Assembly: GCF_002741105.1 (NCBI RefSeq)
Contig: NZ_NIQU01000001.1
Span: 1,054,001 to 1,118,000 of the forward strand
Length of the DNA: 64,000 nt
Source: Pseudomonas sediminis
GTDB lineage: Bacteria > Pseudomonadota > Gammaproteobacteria > Pseudomonadales > Pseudomonadaceae
Reading direction: 5' to 3'
The notes beneath the pieces are model-generated. The model had not been told where the DNA came from, did not search any database, and worked only from the letters and a program-made list of their open reading frames with translations. Positions 55,103-64,000 of the stretch are shown piece by piece (within the stretch, counting starts at the first letter, position 1; the number at the start of each line of letters is the position of its first letter). The position numbers and the translations under genes are program-made.

Positions 55103-56263
55103 TTATTGTGCGCGTTGCTCGAGCACTTCCACAGCCGGCAGTACCTTGCCCTCGACGAACTCGAGGAACGCGCCGCCACCGGTGGAAATGTAGGAAATCT
55201 TCTCTGCCACGCCGTACTTGTCGATCGCCGCCAGGGTGTCGCCACCACCGGCGATGGAGAACGCCGGGCTCTCGGCAATGGCCAGGGCCAGGGCCTTGGT
55301 GCCGTTGCCGAACTGATCGAACTCGAACACGCCGACCGGGCCGTTCCACAGAATGGTCTGCGAGGCTTTGAGCATTTCAGCGAACATCGCCGCAGTCTGC
55401 GGGCCGATGTCGAGGATCATGTCGTCCTCAGCCACGTCGGCGACTGCCTTGATGGTGGCTTCGGCGTCTTCGGCGAAGGCCTTGGCCACGACCACGTCAA
55501 CCGGCAGCGGTACGCTGACCTTGGCCGCGATGGCCTTGGCGGTGTCGACCAGATCGGCCTCGTACAGCGACTTGCCCACCGGCAGGCCGGCAGCAGCGAG
55601 GAAGGTGTTGGCAATGCCGCCACCGACGATCAGCGAGTCGCAGATATCGGCCAGGGAGTTGAGCACGTCCAGCTTGGTCGACACCTTGGAGCCGGCGACG
55701 ATGGCCAGCATCGGCCGCGCCGGTTTGTCCAGGGCCTGGCCCAGCGCGTCCAGCTCGGCAGCCAGCAGCGGGCCGGCACAAGCGACCTTGGCGAACTTGG
55801 CCACACCGTGGGTCGAACCCTGGGCGCGGTGAGCGGTACCGAAGGCGTCCATGACAAACACGTCGCACAGGGCAGCGTACTGCTGGGCCAGCTCGTCGGT
55901 GCTCTTCTTCTCGCCCTTGTTGAAACGGACGTTCTCCAGCAGCACCAGCTCGCCGGCCTTGACCTCGACACCACCGAGGTAGTCCTTGACCAGCGGCACG
56001 TCGCGGCCGAGCGCCTTGCTCAGGTAGGCCGCGACCGGTGCCAGGCTGTCTTCCTCGCTGTAGACGCCCTCTTCCGGGCGGCCCAGGTGCGAGCAGACCA
56101 GCACGGCAGCGCCCTTCTCCAGCGCCAGCTTGATGGTCGGCAGGGACGCAAGGATACGCGCGTCGCTCTTGACCACACCGTCCTTCACCGGGACGTTGAG
56201 GTCTTCGCGGATCAACACGCGCTTACCATTGAGGTCGAGGTCGGTCATCTTCAGAACGGTCAT
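55103..56263 (-). CDS. pgk: Phosphoglycerate kinase
   Basis: Transfers the phosphate of 1,3-bisphosphoglycerate to ADP in glycolysis, or the reverse in gluconeogenesis. The 386-residue length is standard. [16 protein letters not shown] near the N terminus is the PGK signature. [10 protein letters not shown], the hinge region [11 protein letters not shown] and the C-terminal [14 protein letters not shown] nucleotide site are all present. It starts three bases after the epd stop, so the two are co-translated. The gene belongs to the tkt-epd-pgk-fba cluster. Confidence 0.97.
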   Translation of the reverse strand: MTVLKMTDLDLNGKRVLIREDLNVPVKDGVVKSDARILASLPTIKLALEKGAAVLVCSHLGRPEEGVYSEEDSLAPVAAYLSKALGRDVPLVKDYLGGVEVKAGELVLLENVRFNKGEKKSTDELAQQYAALCDVFVMDAFGTAHRAQGSTHGVAKFAKVACAGPLLAAELDALGQALDKPARPMLAIVAGSKVSTKLDVLNSLADICDSLIVGGGIANTFLAAAGLPVGKSLYEADLVDTAKAIAAKVSVPLPVDVVVAKAFAEDAEATIKAVADVAEDDMILDIGPQTAAMFAEMLKASQTILWNGPVGVFEFDQFGNGTKALALAIAESPAFSIAGGGDTLAAIDKYGVAEKISYISTGGGAFLEFVEGKVLPAVEVLEQRAQ

Positions 56264-56266
56264 AAA

Positions 56267-57334
56267 TCAGTCCTTCACGGGGGCTGGTTGTACGGAGGAA
56301 GTAGATGCAGCGAGAAAATGTTCGGCAACATCGAGCATGCGGTTGGCAAACCCCCACTCGTTGTCGAACCAGGCCAGCAGGTTGACCAGACGCGGGCCGG
56401 ACACGCGGGTCTGGCTGCCGTCGACGATGGCCGAGTGCGGGTCGTGGTTGAAGTCGCAGCTGGCGTGCGGCAGTTCGGTATAGGCCAGCAACCCCTTGAG
56501 TGGGCCACTTTCCGCCGCCTGACGCAGCACGCGGTTGATCTCTTCTGCAGAGGTATCGCGTGCGGTCTGCAGGGTGATATCCAGGCACGAGACGTTGACC
56601 GTCGGCACCCGAATGGCCTTGGCCTGGATACGCCCGGCCAGTTCCGGCAGCAAGCGCTCGATACCGCGCGCCAGGCCGGTGGATACCGGGATCACCGACT
56701 GGAAGGCCGAGCGCGTGCGGCGCAGGTCTTCGTGGTGGTAGGCATCGATCACCGGTTGGTCGTTCATCGCCGAGTGGATGGTGGTAATGGAGACATACTC
56801 CAGACCCACCACCTCATCGAGAAGTTTCAGCAGCGGCACCCCGCAGTTGGTGGTGCAGGAGGCGTTGGAGACCAGTCGCTCGGCACCGCTCAGGCACTGC
56901 TGATTGACGCCGTAGACCACCGTGGCGTCGATATCCGCCTCACTGGCCATCGGCTGCGACAGCAACACGCGCGGCGCACCGGCAGCGAGGAACCGCTCGG
57001 CATCGGCACGCGTGGTGTACTGCCCGGAGCATTCCAGCAGCAGGTCGATGTCCAGCGCCGCCCAGTCGATGGCCTCGGGCTCGCTCTGGCGCAGCACCTT
57101 CACGCAGTCGCCGTTGATGTGCAGGCAGTCGCCATCGACCTTCACCTCGCCGGGAAAACGCCCGTGAGTGGAGTCGAAGCGAGTCAGATACTCAATGCTG
57201 GCCTGATCGGCCAGGTCGTTCAGCGCGACGATTTCCAGGCTCGCTGAATTGCCACGCTCGTGCAGCGCGCGCAGCACGCAACGGCCGATGCGGCCATAGC
57301 CGTTGAGGGCGACACGATAGGGGCGATTGGACAT
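56267..57334 (-). CDS. epd: D-erythrose-4-phosphate dehydrogenase
   Basis: Oxidises erythrose-4-phosphate to 4-phosphoerythronate, the first step of one route to pyridoxal phosphate. The 355-residue product has the GAPDH fold with the N-terminal GYGRIGRCVLRAL motif. The catalytic cysteine is in SNASCTTNC (about residue 155). The context between tkt and pgk, and the length, favour Epd over GapA; the split from GapB-type enzymes is less certain. It probably shares a transcript with pgk. A repeat-containing gap of 120 bp separates it from tkt. Confidence 0.9.
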   Translation of the reverse strand: MSNRPYRVALNGYGRIGRCVLRALHERGNSASLEIVALNDLADQASIEYLTRFDSTHGRFPGEVKVDGDCLHINGDCVKVLRQSEPEAIDWAALDIDLLLECSGQYTTRADAERFLAAGAPRVLLSQPMASEADIDATVVYGVNQQCLSGAERLVSNASCTTNCGVPLLKLLDEVVGLEYVSITTIHSAMNDQPVIDAYHHEDLRRTRSAFQSVIPVSTGLARGIERLLPELAGRIQAKAIRVPTVNVSCLDITLQTARDTSAEEINRVLRQAAESGPLKGLLAYTELPHASCDFNHDPHSAIVDGSQTRVSGPRLVNLLAWFDNEWGFANRMLDVAEHFLAASTSSVQPAPVKD

Positions 57335-57352
57335 AAGAGGTCTCGGATGAAC

Positions 57353-57439
57353 GTAGGGTGGATCGCGTTTTATCGAACCACCGGGCGCTGCAACGATGGA
57401 TGAACAGAGCGCCAGCTACGCGCCCCGATCCACCGCTAC
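57353..57439. repeat. Inverted repeat in the tkt-epd gap
   Basis: GTAGGGTGGATCG (57353-57365) pairs imperfectly with CGATCCACCGCTAC (57426-57439). It is a widespread Pseudomonas GTAGGGTGGAT-type repeat. Confidence 0.6.
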
Positions 57440-57454
57440 AGCGTCGTTCTCAAC

Positions 57455-59455
57455 TCAGGCATCCAGCAGTTCTTCGGCGGTGGCGACGATGTTGTCGACG
57501 GTGAAACCGAAGTGCTCGAACAGAGCCGGAGCCGGGGCCGACTCGCCGAAGCTGGTCATGCCGATGATGCGACCTTCCAGGCCCACGTACTTGTACCAGT
57601 AGTCGGCATGCGAGGCCTCGATGGCGATGCGCGCACCAACCTGCAGCGGCAGCACGTCCTGCTTGTAGCCAGCGTCCTGGGCATCGAACACGCTGGTCGA
57701 CGGCATCGACACCACGCGCACCTTGCGGCCGGCAGCGGTCAGTTTGTCGTAGGCGGCAACGGCCAAGCCGACTTCCGAACCGGTGGCGATCAGGATCAGT
57801 TCCGGCTCGCCGGCGCTGTCCTTCAGCACGTAGCCACCGCGCGCGACATCGGCCAGTTGCTGGGCGTCGCGTGCTTGGTGCGGCAGGTTCTGGCGGCTGA
57901 ACACCAGGGCGCTGGGGCCGTCGGCGCGCTCGATGGCGTATTTCCAGGCCACGGCGGATTCCACGGCATCGGCCGGGCGCCAGGTGTCGAGGTTCGGCGT
58001 GCCACGCAGGCTGGCCAATTGCTCGATCGGCTGGTGGGTCGGGCCGTCTTCGCCAAGGCCGATGGAGTCGTGGGTGAACACGTACAGCACACGCTTCTTC
58101 ATCAGCGCGGACATACGCACGGCGTTGCGCGCGTACTCCATGAAGATCAGGAAGGTCGCACCGTACGGCACAAAGCCGCCGTGCAGGGCGATGCCGTTCA
58201 TGATCGCGCTCATGCCGAACTCGCGCACGCCGTAGAACATGTAGTTGCCGGAGGCGTCTTCAGCGGAGACGCCCTTGCAGCCTTTCCACAGGGTCAGGTT
58301 GGAGCCGGCCAGGTCGGCCGAACCACCGAGGAACTCCGGCAGCAGCGGGCCGAAGGCATTCAGCGCGTTCTGGCTGGCCTTGCGGCTGGCGATGGTCTCG
58401 CCCTTCTCGGCGACGTCCTTGATGTAGGCAGCGGCTTTCTCGGCGAAGTCGGCCGGCAGCTCACCATCGATGCGGCGCTTGAACTCGGCAGCCAGCTCGG
58501 GATGGGCAGCGGCGTAGGCAGCGAACTTGTCGTTCCAGGCGGCTTCGGCGGCAGCACCGGCAGCCTTGGCGTCCCACTCGGCGTAGATTTCGGCCGGGAC
58601 TTCGAACGGGCCATGGTTCCAGCCCAGGTTGGCGCGAGTCAGGGCGATTTCGTCGTTGCCCAGCGGCGCACCGTGGCACTCTTCCTTGCCCTGCTTGTTC
58701 GGCGAACCAAAACCGATGGTGGTTTTGCAGCAGATCAGGGTCGGTTGATCCGTGGTCTTGCGGGCGGTATCGATGGCGATCTTGATTTCTTCGGCGTCGT
58801 GGCCGTCGACGTTGCGAATCACCTGCCAGCCGTAGGCTTCGAAGCGCTTCGGCGTATCGTCGGTGAACCAGCCCTCGACTTCACCGTCGATGGAAATGCC
58901 GTTGTCGTCATAGAAAGCGACCAGTTTGCCCAAGCCCAAGGTGCCGGCCAGCGAGCAGACTTCATGGCTGATGCCTTCCATCATGCAGCCGTCGCCGAGG
59001 AACACGTAGGTGTTGTGGTCGACGATATCGTGCCCTTCACGGTTGAACTGCGCGCCCAGCACCTTCTCGGCGATAGCGAAACCGACGGCGTTGGCGATGC
59101 CCTGGCCGAGCGGGCCGGTGGTGGTCTCGACGCCCGGGGTGTAGCCGTATTCCGGGTGGCCCGGGGTACGGCTGTGCAGTTGGCGGAAGTTCTTCAGGTC
59201 ATCGATGGACAGGTCGTAGCCGGTCAGGTGCAGCAGCGAATAGATCAGCATCGAGCCATGGCCGTTGGACAGCACGAAACGGTCACGATCGGCGAAGTTC
59301 GGGTTGCTCGGATTGTGCTTCAGAAAATCGCGCCACAGCACTTCGGCGATATCCGCCATACCCATGGGGGCACCGGGGTGGCCGCTGTTGGCTTTCTGCA
59401 CAGCATCCATGCTGAGGGCACGAATGGCATTGGCTCGCTCACGACGGCTGGGCAT
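57455..59455 (-). CDS. tkt: Transketolase
   Basis: A thiamine-diphosphate enzyme of the pentose phosphate pathway that transfers two-carbon units. The 666-residue product begins [32 protein letters not shown]. It has the [12 protein letters not shown] thiamine-diphosphate/metal motif near residue 156 and the [18 protein letters not shown] site ([14 protein letters not shown] here). AGGAG lies eight bases before the ATG at 59455; the frame upstream of it lacks homology. It is first of the minus-strand run tkt-epd-pgk-fba and supplies erythrose-4-phosphate used by Epd. Confidence 0.97.
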   Translation of the reverse strand: MPSRRERANAIRALSMDAVQKANSGHPGAPMGMADIAEVLWRDFLKHNPSNPNFADRDRFVLSNGHGSMLIYSLLHLTGYDLSIDDLKNFRQLHSRTPGHPEYGYTPGVETTTGPLGQGIANAVGFAIAEKVLGAQFNREGHDIVDHNTYVFLGDGCMMEGISHEVCSLAGTLGLGKLVAFYDDNGISIDGEVEGWFTDDTPKRFEAYGWQVIRNVDGHDAEEIKIAIDTARKTTDQPTLICCKTTIGFGSPNKQGKEECHGAPLGNDEIALTRANLGWNHGPFEVPAEIYAEWDAKAAGAAAEAAWNDKFAAYAAAHPELAAEFKRRIDGELPADFAEKAAAYIKDVAEKGETIASRKASQNALNAFGPLLPEFLGGSADLAGSNLTLWKGCKGVSAEDASGNYMFYGVREFGMSAIMNGIALHGGFVPYGATFLIFMEYARNAVRMSALMKKRVLYVFTHDSIGLGEDGPTHQPIEQLASLRGTPNLDTWRPADAVESAVAWKYAIERADGPSALVFSRQNLPHQARDAQQLADVARGGYVLKDSAGEPELILIATGSEVGLAVAAYDKLTAAGRKVRVVSMPSTSVFDAQDAGYKQDVLPLQVGARIAIEASHADYWYKYVGLEGRIIGMTSFGESAPAPALFEHFGFTVDNIVATAEELLDA

Positions 59456-59564
59456 CGCTGAATCTCCTACGGGGGCTGCTTCTGAATGAAGGGGGCGAAA
59501 AAAGACGCCTATTTTCGCCCAGCCGGCCCCCGCGGGGCAATGACAGATGGTCGTAGAGACCAAA

Positions 59565-60719
59565 TCAACCTGTCTGCTCGCTCAGCACACTCACCGCCGG
59601 ACTACCCGGCCCACCCAGGCACGGCGCCTGAAACAGCTCGCCATGCCAGACGCCAGCGAGCGTACGACTGAACACCAGCGACCATACCGCCGCTAGCTGG
59701 ATCGCCAGCGCCACGCCGACCAGAGTGAAGAAGGTCAGCCCGGTCAGCGCCTGTAGCTCGAAGGTGGCCAGGGCGAAGACTCCGAGCGGAAAGGTGAAGC
59801 CCCACCAACCCAGGTTGAAGGGCATGTTGTCGCGGATGTAGTGGCGGGTGAACAGAGTGGCGATCACCAGCCACCACAGCCCCGCGCCCCACAGCGCCAG
59901 GCCACCGATCAGGCCAAGGTCACGGGCCAGCTCGGCAGCGCTGGCCAAGGGTGTGCCGACGAACGCCAGCGGCGCGGCCTGGCCCATGCTCAGAAGCCCC
60001 AGGCAGCCGGTCGCCAGCGGCCCCAGCGGCAGCCAGCTGGTGGCGGCAAAATCGGTATCCGGCAACTTGTGCAGGGCCAGGCGCAGCAGCACCAGGGTGA
60101 TCAGCGAGAACGCCAGCGACAGCGACAATCCCCAGAGGATGAAGCCGGCGACCAGCAGTTGCTGCGCGGCCGCAGCGTCCAGGTGCGGTGCCAACGCTCC
60201 CGCCGTGCTGGCAGCGACCTCGGGTGCGACGATAGGTAGCAGCCAGACTGCCGTGAGCTTTTCCAGTGCGTGATGCTGGCGGGTGAACATCAGATAGGGC
60301 ACCAGCAGGGCGCCGAGCAGCGCCAGCGCCGCATCCAGCCACCACAAGGCATGCGCCAGCGCATAGACGCCCTCGCCCCAACGCGGGACGCCGAACAGCA
60401 ACAGGCCCTTGATCAGCACCGCCAGACCCATCGGGATCGCGCCGAGAAACATCGACTGCACCGGGTGCAGCAGCATCGGCCATACGGTGTCGCGAAACAG
60501 TGCCAGGCGCAGCAGAAACAGTGCCATGAACAGGACGAACAGGCTGACAGCGAAGAACCACAGGCCTTCGGCCAGTAGCGCCAGACCAGGCAGACGCCAG
60601 GGAAGATGGGCGATAACCAGTGCCAGCACACCGGTGCCCATGGTCATGGCGAACCAGTTGGGCGTGAAGTGACGAATGAATGCGAGCGGCTCGGGCAAAC
60701 GACTGAAAGGGCGCGGCAT
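59565..60719 (-). CDS. TDT-family (TehA/SLAC1-like) transporter
   Basis: A 384-residue inner-membrane protein with about ten hydrophobic segments and the TDT fold. [21 protein letters not shown] in the first segment is typical of the family, which includes malate uptake, tellurite resistance and sulfite efflux proteins (Mae1, TehA, Ssu1). The substrate cannot be settled from sequence. The start at 60719 ([14 protein letters not shown]) is better than 60776. A divergent LysR-type gene 110 bp away is the likely regulator. It lies 109 bp from tkt on the same strand, but probably as a separate unit. Confidence 0.85.
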   Translation of the reverse strand: MPRPFSRLPEPLAFIRHFTPNWFAMTMGTGVLALVIAHLPWRLPGLALLAEGLWFFAVSLFVLFMALFLLRLALFRDTVWPMLLHPVQSMFLGAIPMGLAVLIKGLLLFGVPRWGEGVYALAHALWWLDAALALLGALLVPYLMFTRQHHALEKLTAVWLLPIVAPEVAASTAGALAPHLDAAAAQQLLVAGFILWGLSLSLAFSLITLVLLRLALHKLPDTDFAATSWLPLGPLATGCLGLLSMGQAAPLAFVGTPLASAAELARDLGLIGGLALWGAGLWWLVIATLFTRHYIRDNMPFNLGWWGFTFPLGVFALATFELQALTGLTFFTLVGVALAIQLAAVWSLVFSRTLAGVWHGELFQAPCLGGPGSPAVSVLSEQTG

Positions 60720-60829
60720 GAATCGGGTTGTCCCGTGACATGAGTGATAGCGCAAGGTTAAGAATTGGCTTGCCATATTAAAAATACATATTCAGCATTC
60801 TACCCATGCCTTTCACTTATGCATGAACC

Positions 60830-61711
60830 ATGAACCTCCATCACCTGAAGGTCTTCCTTGCCGTAGCAGAGGCCGGCAGCATTAGCGCTGGCGCCGAGCG
60901 CCTGCACATCAGCCAGCCGGCGGTGACCCGGGAAATTCGCGACCTCGAAGCCAACCTCGACCTGCGCCTGTTCGACCGCCTGCCGCGCGGCGTGCAACTG
61001 ACCGAGGGCGGTCTGCGCCTGCTCGACTACGCCCAGCGCATCTTCAGCCTGGAACGCGCCGCCGAACGCGACCTGCGGGACTTCGCCCAACTGGAACAAG
61101 GCGAACTGCACCTGGGCGCCAGCGCCACCCTCGGTTCCTACCTGTTGCCGCCCCTGCTCACCCGCTTCCGCGCCCTGCATCCGCAGATATTCGTCAGCCT
61201 CGACGTGAGCAACACCGACGCCGTCACCCGGCAACTGGACGAAGGCCACATCAGCCTGGGCTTCGTCGAAGGCCCATTCGTCCGCACCGACTACGCCCAT
61301 CGCCTGCTGGCGCGCGACGCCCTGCTGCCGGTGGTTGCGCCGCACCATCCGCTGGCCGCCAGCCAGACGCTCGCCGCCGAGAAACTGCAGGATTACCCGC
61401 TGTACATGCGCGAGCCGGGCTCCGGCGCGCGCGTCAGCGTCGAGCAGGCCTACCGCGTGCACGGCCTCGAACCACGTGCCGGCATGGCCATCGGCAGCAC
61501 CGAGGCGCTCAAGCGTCTGCTCGCTGACGGCCAGGGCATTGCCTGGCTGTCGCAGCGAGTGGTGGAGCGCGAACTGGCCAGCGGCGAACTGCGCCATCTG
61601 CCGGTACAGGACCTGCAGATCGAGCGCGAGCTGCATGTGCTGTGGCGCCTAGGTGCCAGCCTGAGCCCGGCACCCGCGGCTTTCCTGGCGTTGACTCAAA
61701 CGTCGGAGTAA
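60830..61711 (+). CDS. LysR-family transcriptional regulator
   Basis: A 293-residue LysR-type regulator. The N-terminal winged helix-turn-helix is MNLHHLKVFLAVAEAGSISAGAERLHISQPAVTREIRDLE, followed by a periplasmic-binding-like effector domain. Overall layout resembles the CbbR/YeiE branch. It is divergent from the TDT transporter, which it probably controls. Since YeiE-type proteins and some TDT members both relate to sulfite, a sulfite response is worth considering, but this is inference. The 110-bp shared region has an AT-rich stretch without a clear T-N11-A box. Its stop is directly followed by a perfect 42-bp palindrome. Confidence 0.87.
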   Translation: MNLHHLKVFLAVAEAGSISAGAERLHISQPAVTREIRDLEANLDLRLFDRLPRGVQLTEGGLRLLDYAQRIFSLERAAERDLRDFAQLEQGELHLGASATLGSYLLPPLLTRFRALHPQIFVSLDVSNTDAVTRQLDEGHISLGFVEGPFVRTDYAHRLLARDALLPVVAPHHPLAASQTLAAEKLQDYPLYMREPGSGARVSVEQAYRVHGLEPRAGMAIGSTEALKRLLADGQGIAWLSQRVVERELASGELRHLPVQDLQIERELHVLWRLGASLSPAPAAFLALTQTSE

Positions 61712-61753
61712 CAGCAATACCAATATCAAAACTTTTTGATATTGGTATTGCTG
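61712..61753. promoter_or_regulatory. Perfect 42-bp palindrome before the ArsR-methyltransferase gene
   Basis: Arms of 20 bp (61712-61731 and 61734-61753, left arm CAGCAATACCAATATCAAAA) around CT. It starts on the base after the LysR stop and ends 31 bases before the next ATG. It is AT-rich, with only a short AAAAAA and no T run after it. That suits an operator for a dimeric winged-helix protein better than a terminator, though it may do both. A possible promoter, TTGCTG-17-TAGACT, uses its right end as the -35 region. Confidence 0.75.
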
Positions 61754-61784
61754 CATAAAAAATGACCGACTAGACTGCGCCACC

Positions 61785-62786
61785 ATGACCCTACGCGCCC
61801 CCCAGTTGGAATTCGACCCCTGCGACGAGCTCGCCGCCCTGTGCAAGGCCGGCGGCGATCCGCTGCGCCTGAACGTGCTGCGCGCCCTGAGCAACGATTC
61901 GTTCGGTGTGCTGGAGCTGGCGCAAATCTTCGCCATCGGCCAGTCGGGCATGAGCCATCACCTCAAGGTACTGGCCCAGGCCGGGCTGGTGGCCACGCGC
62001 CGCGAAGGCAACGCGATTTTCTATCGCCGCGCCCTGCCCAATGGCCGCTTGCATGCCGCCCTGCTGGACGATATCGACGAACTGCCGCTGCCCGGCGATG
62101 TACAGGCACGCATCGCCACCGTTCACCAGCAGCGCGCCACCGTCAGTCGCGATTTCTTCGCACGCATGGCCAGCAACTTCCAGGCCCAGCAGGACCTGAT
62201 CGCCGGCCTGCCGCAGTACCGCGACAGCCTGCTGGCGCTGCTCGATGCCCTGCAATTCGCCCCCAGCGCCAGCGCGCTGGAAATCGGCCCGGGCGATGGC
62301 GCCTTCCTGCCCGAACTGGCGCGGCGCTTCGCCCAAGTCACGGCACTGGACAACAGCCCGGCTATGCTCGAACTGGCCAGCCAGCGCTGCGCCGCTGAAA
62401 GCCTGCATAACGTCGAGCTGAAACTGGCCGATGCGCTGCAGGACGCGCCAGTCACGGCCGATTGCGTGGTACTGAACATGGTGCTGCACCACTTCGCCAC
62501 CCCGGCCGAGGCCTTTCGCAAGCTGGCTGGCCTGGTCGCACCCGGCGGTAGCCTGCTGCTCAGCGAACTGTGCAGCCACGACCAGAGCTGGGCGCGCGAA
62601 GCGTGCGGCGACCTCTGGCTCGGCTTCGAACAGGAAGACCTGGCGCGCTGGGCGACGGCCGCCGGCCTGACGCCTGGCGAAAGCCTCTACATAGGCCTGA
62701 AAAACGGCTTTCAGATTCAATTACGGCACTTTGCCAAACCCGATGCGCACAGCGCCTTCAGCCTCCGGCAAGAAAGGAACCGATAG
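61785..62786 (+). CDS. ArsR-type regulator fused to a SAM-dependent methyltransferase domain
   Basis: A 333-residue fusion. It has an ArsR-like winged helix-turn-helix (about 15-90; GDPLRLNVLRALSNDSFGVLELA, then GQSGMSHHLKVLAQAGLV). A linker follows (90-150), then a class I methyltransferase domain (about 150-320), with the SAM motif LEIGPGDG near residue 165 and ALDNSPAMLELA after it. The ATG at 61785 has no Shine-Dalgarno match. The metK start is the next base after its TGA stop, so the two must be coupled. P. aeruginosa has an equivalent gene (PA0547) beside metK. A plausible role is a SAM-sensing regulator of metK and itself, but this is inference. Confidence 0.88.
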   Translation: MTLRAPQLEFDPCDELAALCKAGGDPLRLNVLRALSNDSFGVLELAQIFAIGQSGMSHHLKVLAQAGLVATRREGNAIFYRRALPNGRLHAALLDDIDELPLPGDVQARIATVHQQRATVSRDFFARMASNFQAQQDLIAGLPQYRDSLLALLDALQFAPSASALEIGPGDGAFLPELARRFAQVTALDNSPAMLELASQRCAAESLHNVELKLADALQDAPVTADCVVLNMVLHHFATPAEAFRKLAGLVAPGGSLLLSELCSHDQSWAREACGDLWLGFEQEDLARWATAAGLTPGESLYIGLKNGFQIQLRHFAKPDAHSAFSLRQERNR

Positions 62787-63977
<1,191 letters not shown>

Positions 63978-64000
63978 GCCCGCAGCGCTACGCGAAAACA

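Noticed and set aside
55010..57247. 745-codon plus-strand frame opposite pgk and epd
   Set aside because: Antisense shadow of two certain glycolytic genes; no domain and no ribosome-binding site.
57512..59461. 649-codon plus-strand frame opposite tkt
   Set aside because: Antisense shadow of transketolase with typical GC-rich mirror composition.
62700..62786. SAM or SAH riboswitch before metK
   Set aside because: There is no leader: the upstream coding region runs to the base before the metK ATG, and no riboswitch core was seen.

Overview
The window is a GC-rich chromosomal stretch of a Pseudomonas (Gammaproteobacteria). Gene content and order match known Pseudomonas neighbourhoods: the carnitine operon caiX-cdhCAB with divergent cdhR, the dimethylglycine block dgcA-dgcB-etfA-etfB, gbdR, cbcVWX, betIBA, and the metK ... 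tkt-epd-pgk-fba block. The P. mendocina/oleovorans lineage is a guess from memory, not something I could test. No rRNA, tRNA, CRISPR, prophage or complete insertion sequence was seen. The only mobile-like DNA is REP-type hairpins and three short MITE-like elements.

Layout. 1-7.3 kb: a membrane diguanylate cyclase (cut by the left edge), a coupled DUF3999/DUF2339 membrane pair, and a YkgJ-type cysteine-cluster protein. 7.3-33 kb: an almost unbroken quaternary-amine region. Carnitine is bound by CaiX, oxidised by CdhA, cleaved by CdhC and released as glycine betaine by CdhB. Choline is imported through CbcVWX and oxidised to glycine betaine by BetA and BetB under BetI. Dimethylglycine is demethylated by DgcA/DgcB, with electrons probably going to the linked EtfA/EtfB pair. 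CdhR and GbdR (both GATase1-AraC proteins) and BetI are the regulators. Four periplasmic binding proteins are present but only one ATPase and one permease. Glycine betaine demethylation (gbcAB), sarcosine oxidase and a BCCT choline transporter are not in the window. A TorT-like periplasmic protein overlaps the end of betA.

33-45 kb: an MFS exporter, the RNA helicase DbpA, a two-receiver diguanylate cyclase, a periplasmic solute-binding protein, a BaiN/HI0933-type flavoprotein, an SLC13-type permease, alanine dehydrogenase, and two glutathione S-transferases with a TetR regulator. 45-53 kb: a YccS/FUSC membrane protein, a 7TMR-DISM diguanylate cyclase, a Gre-like factor, DUF2789, a YgjP-type metalloprotease, a PQQ-type sugar dehydrogenase and a small membrane protein.

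53-64 kb: central carbon genes fba, pgk, epd and tkt on the minus strand, with two small lipoproteins between fba and pgk. These are followed by a TDT-family transporter, a LysR regulator, an ArsR-methyltransferase fusion and metK.

Most notable points: (1) an ArsR-SAM-methyltransferase fusion abutting metK, behind a perfect 42-bp palindrome; (2) an M19 'dipeptidase' in the betaine region that lacks half of its metal ligands and is paired with a V4R-like protein; (3) four binding proteins around one ABC core, with the aromatic box altered in CaiX; (4) a MITE-like family with a conserved core and different terminal repeats; (5) a shared operator-like motif linking a TetR gene to a GST operon. 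Coordinates, motifs and spacings were read from the sequence. Gene names and reactions come from family knowledge. Regulatory links are inference.
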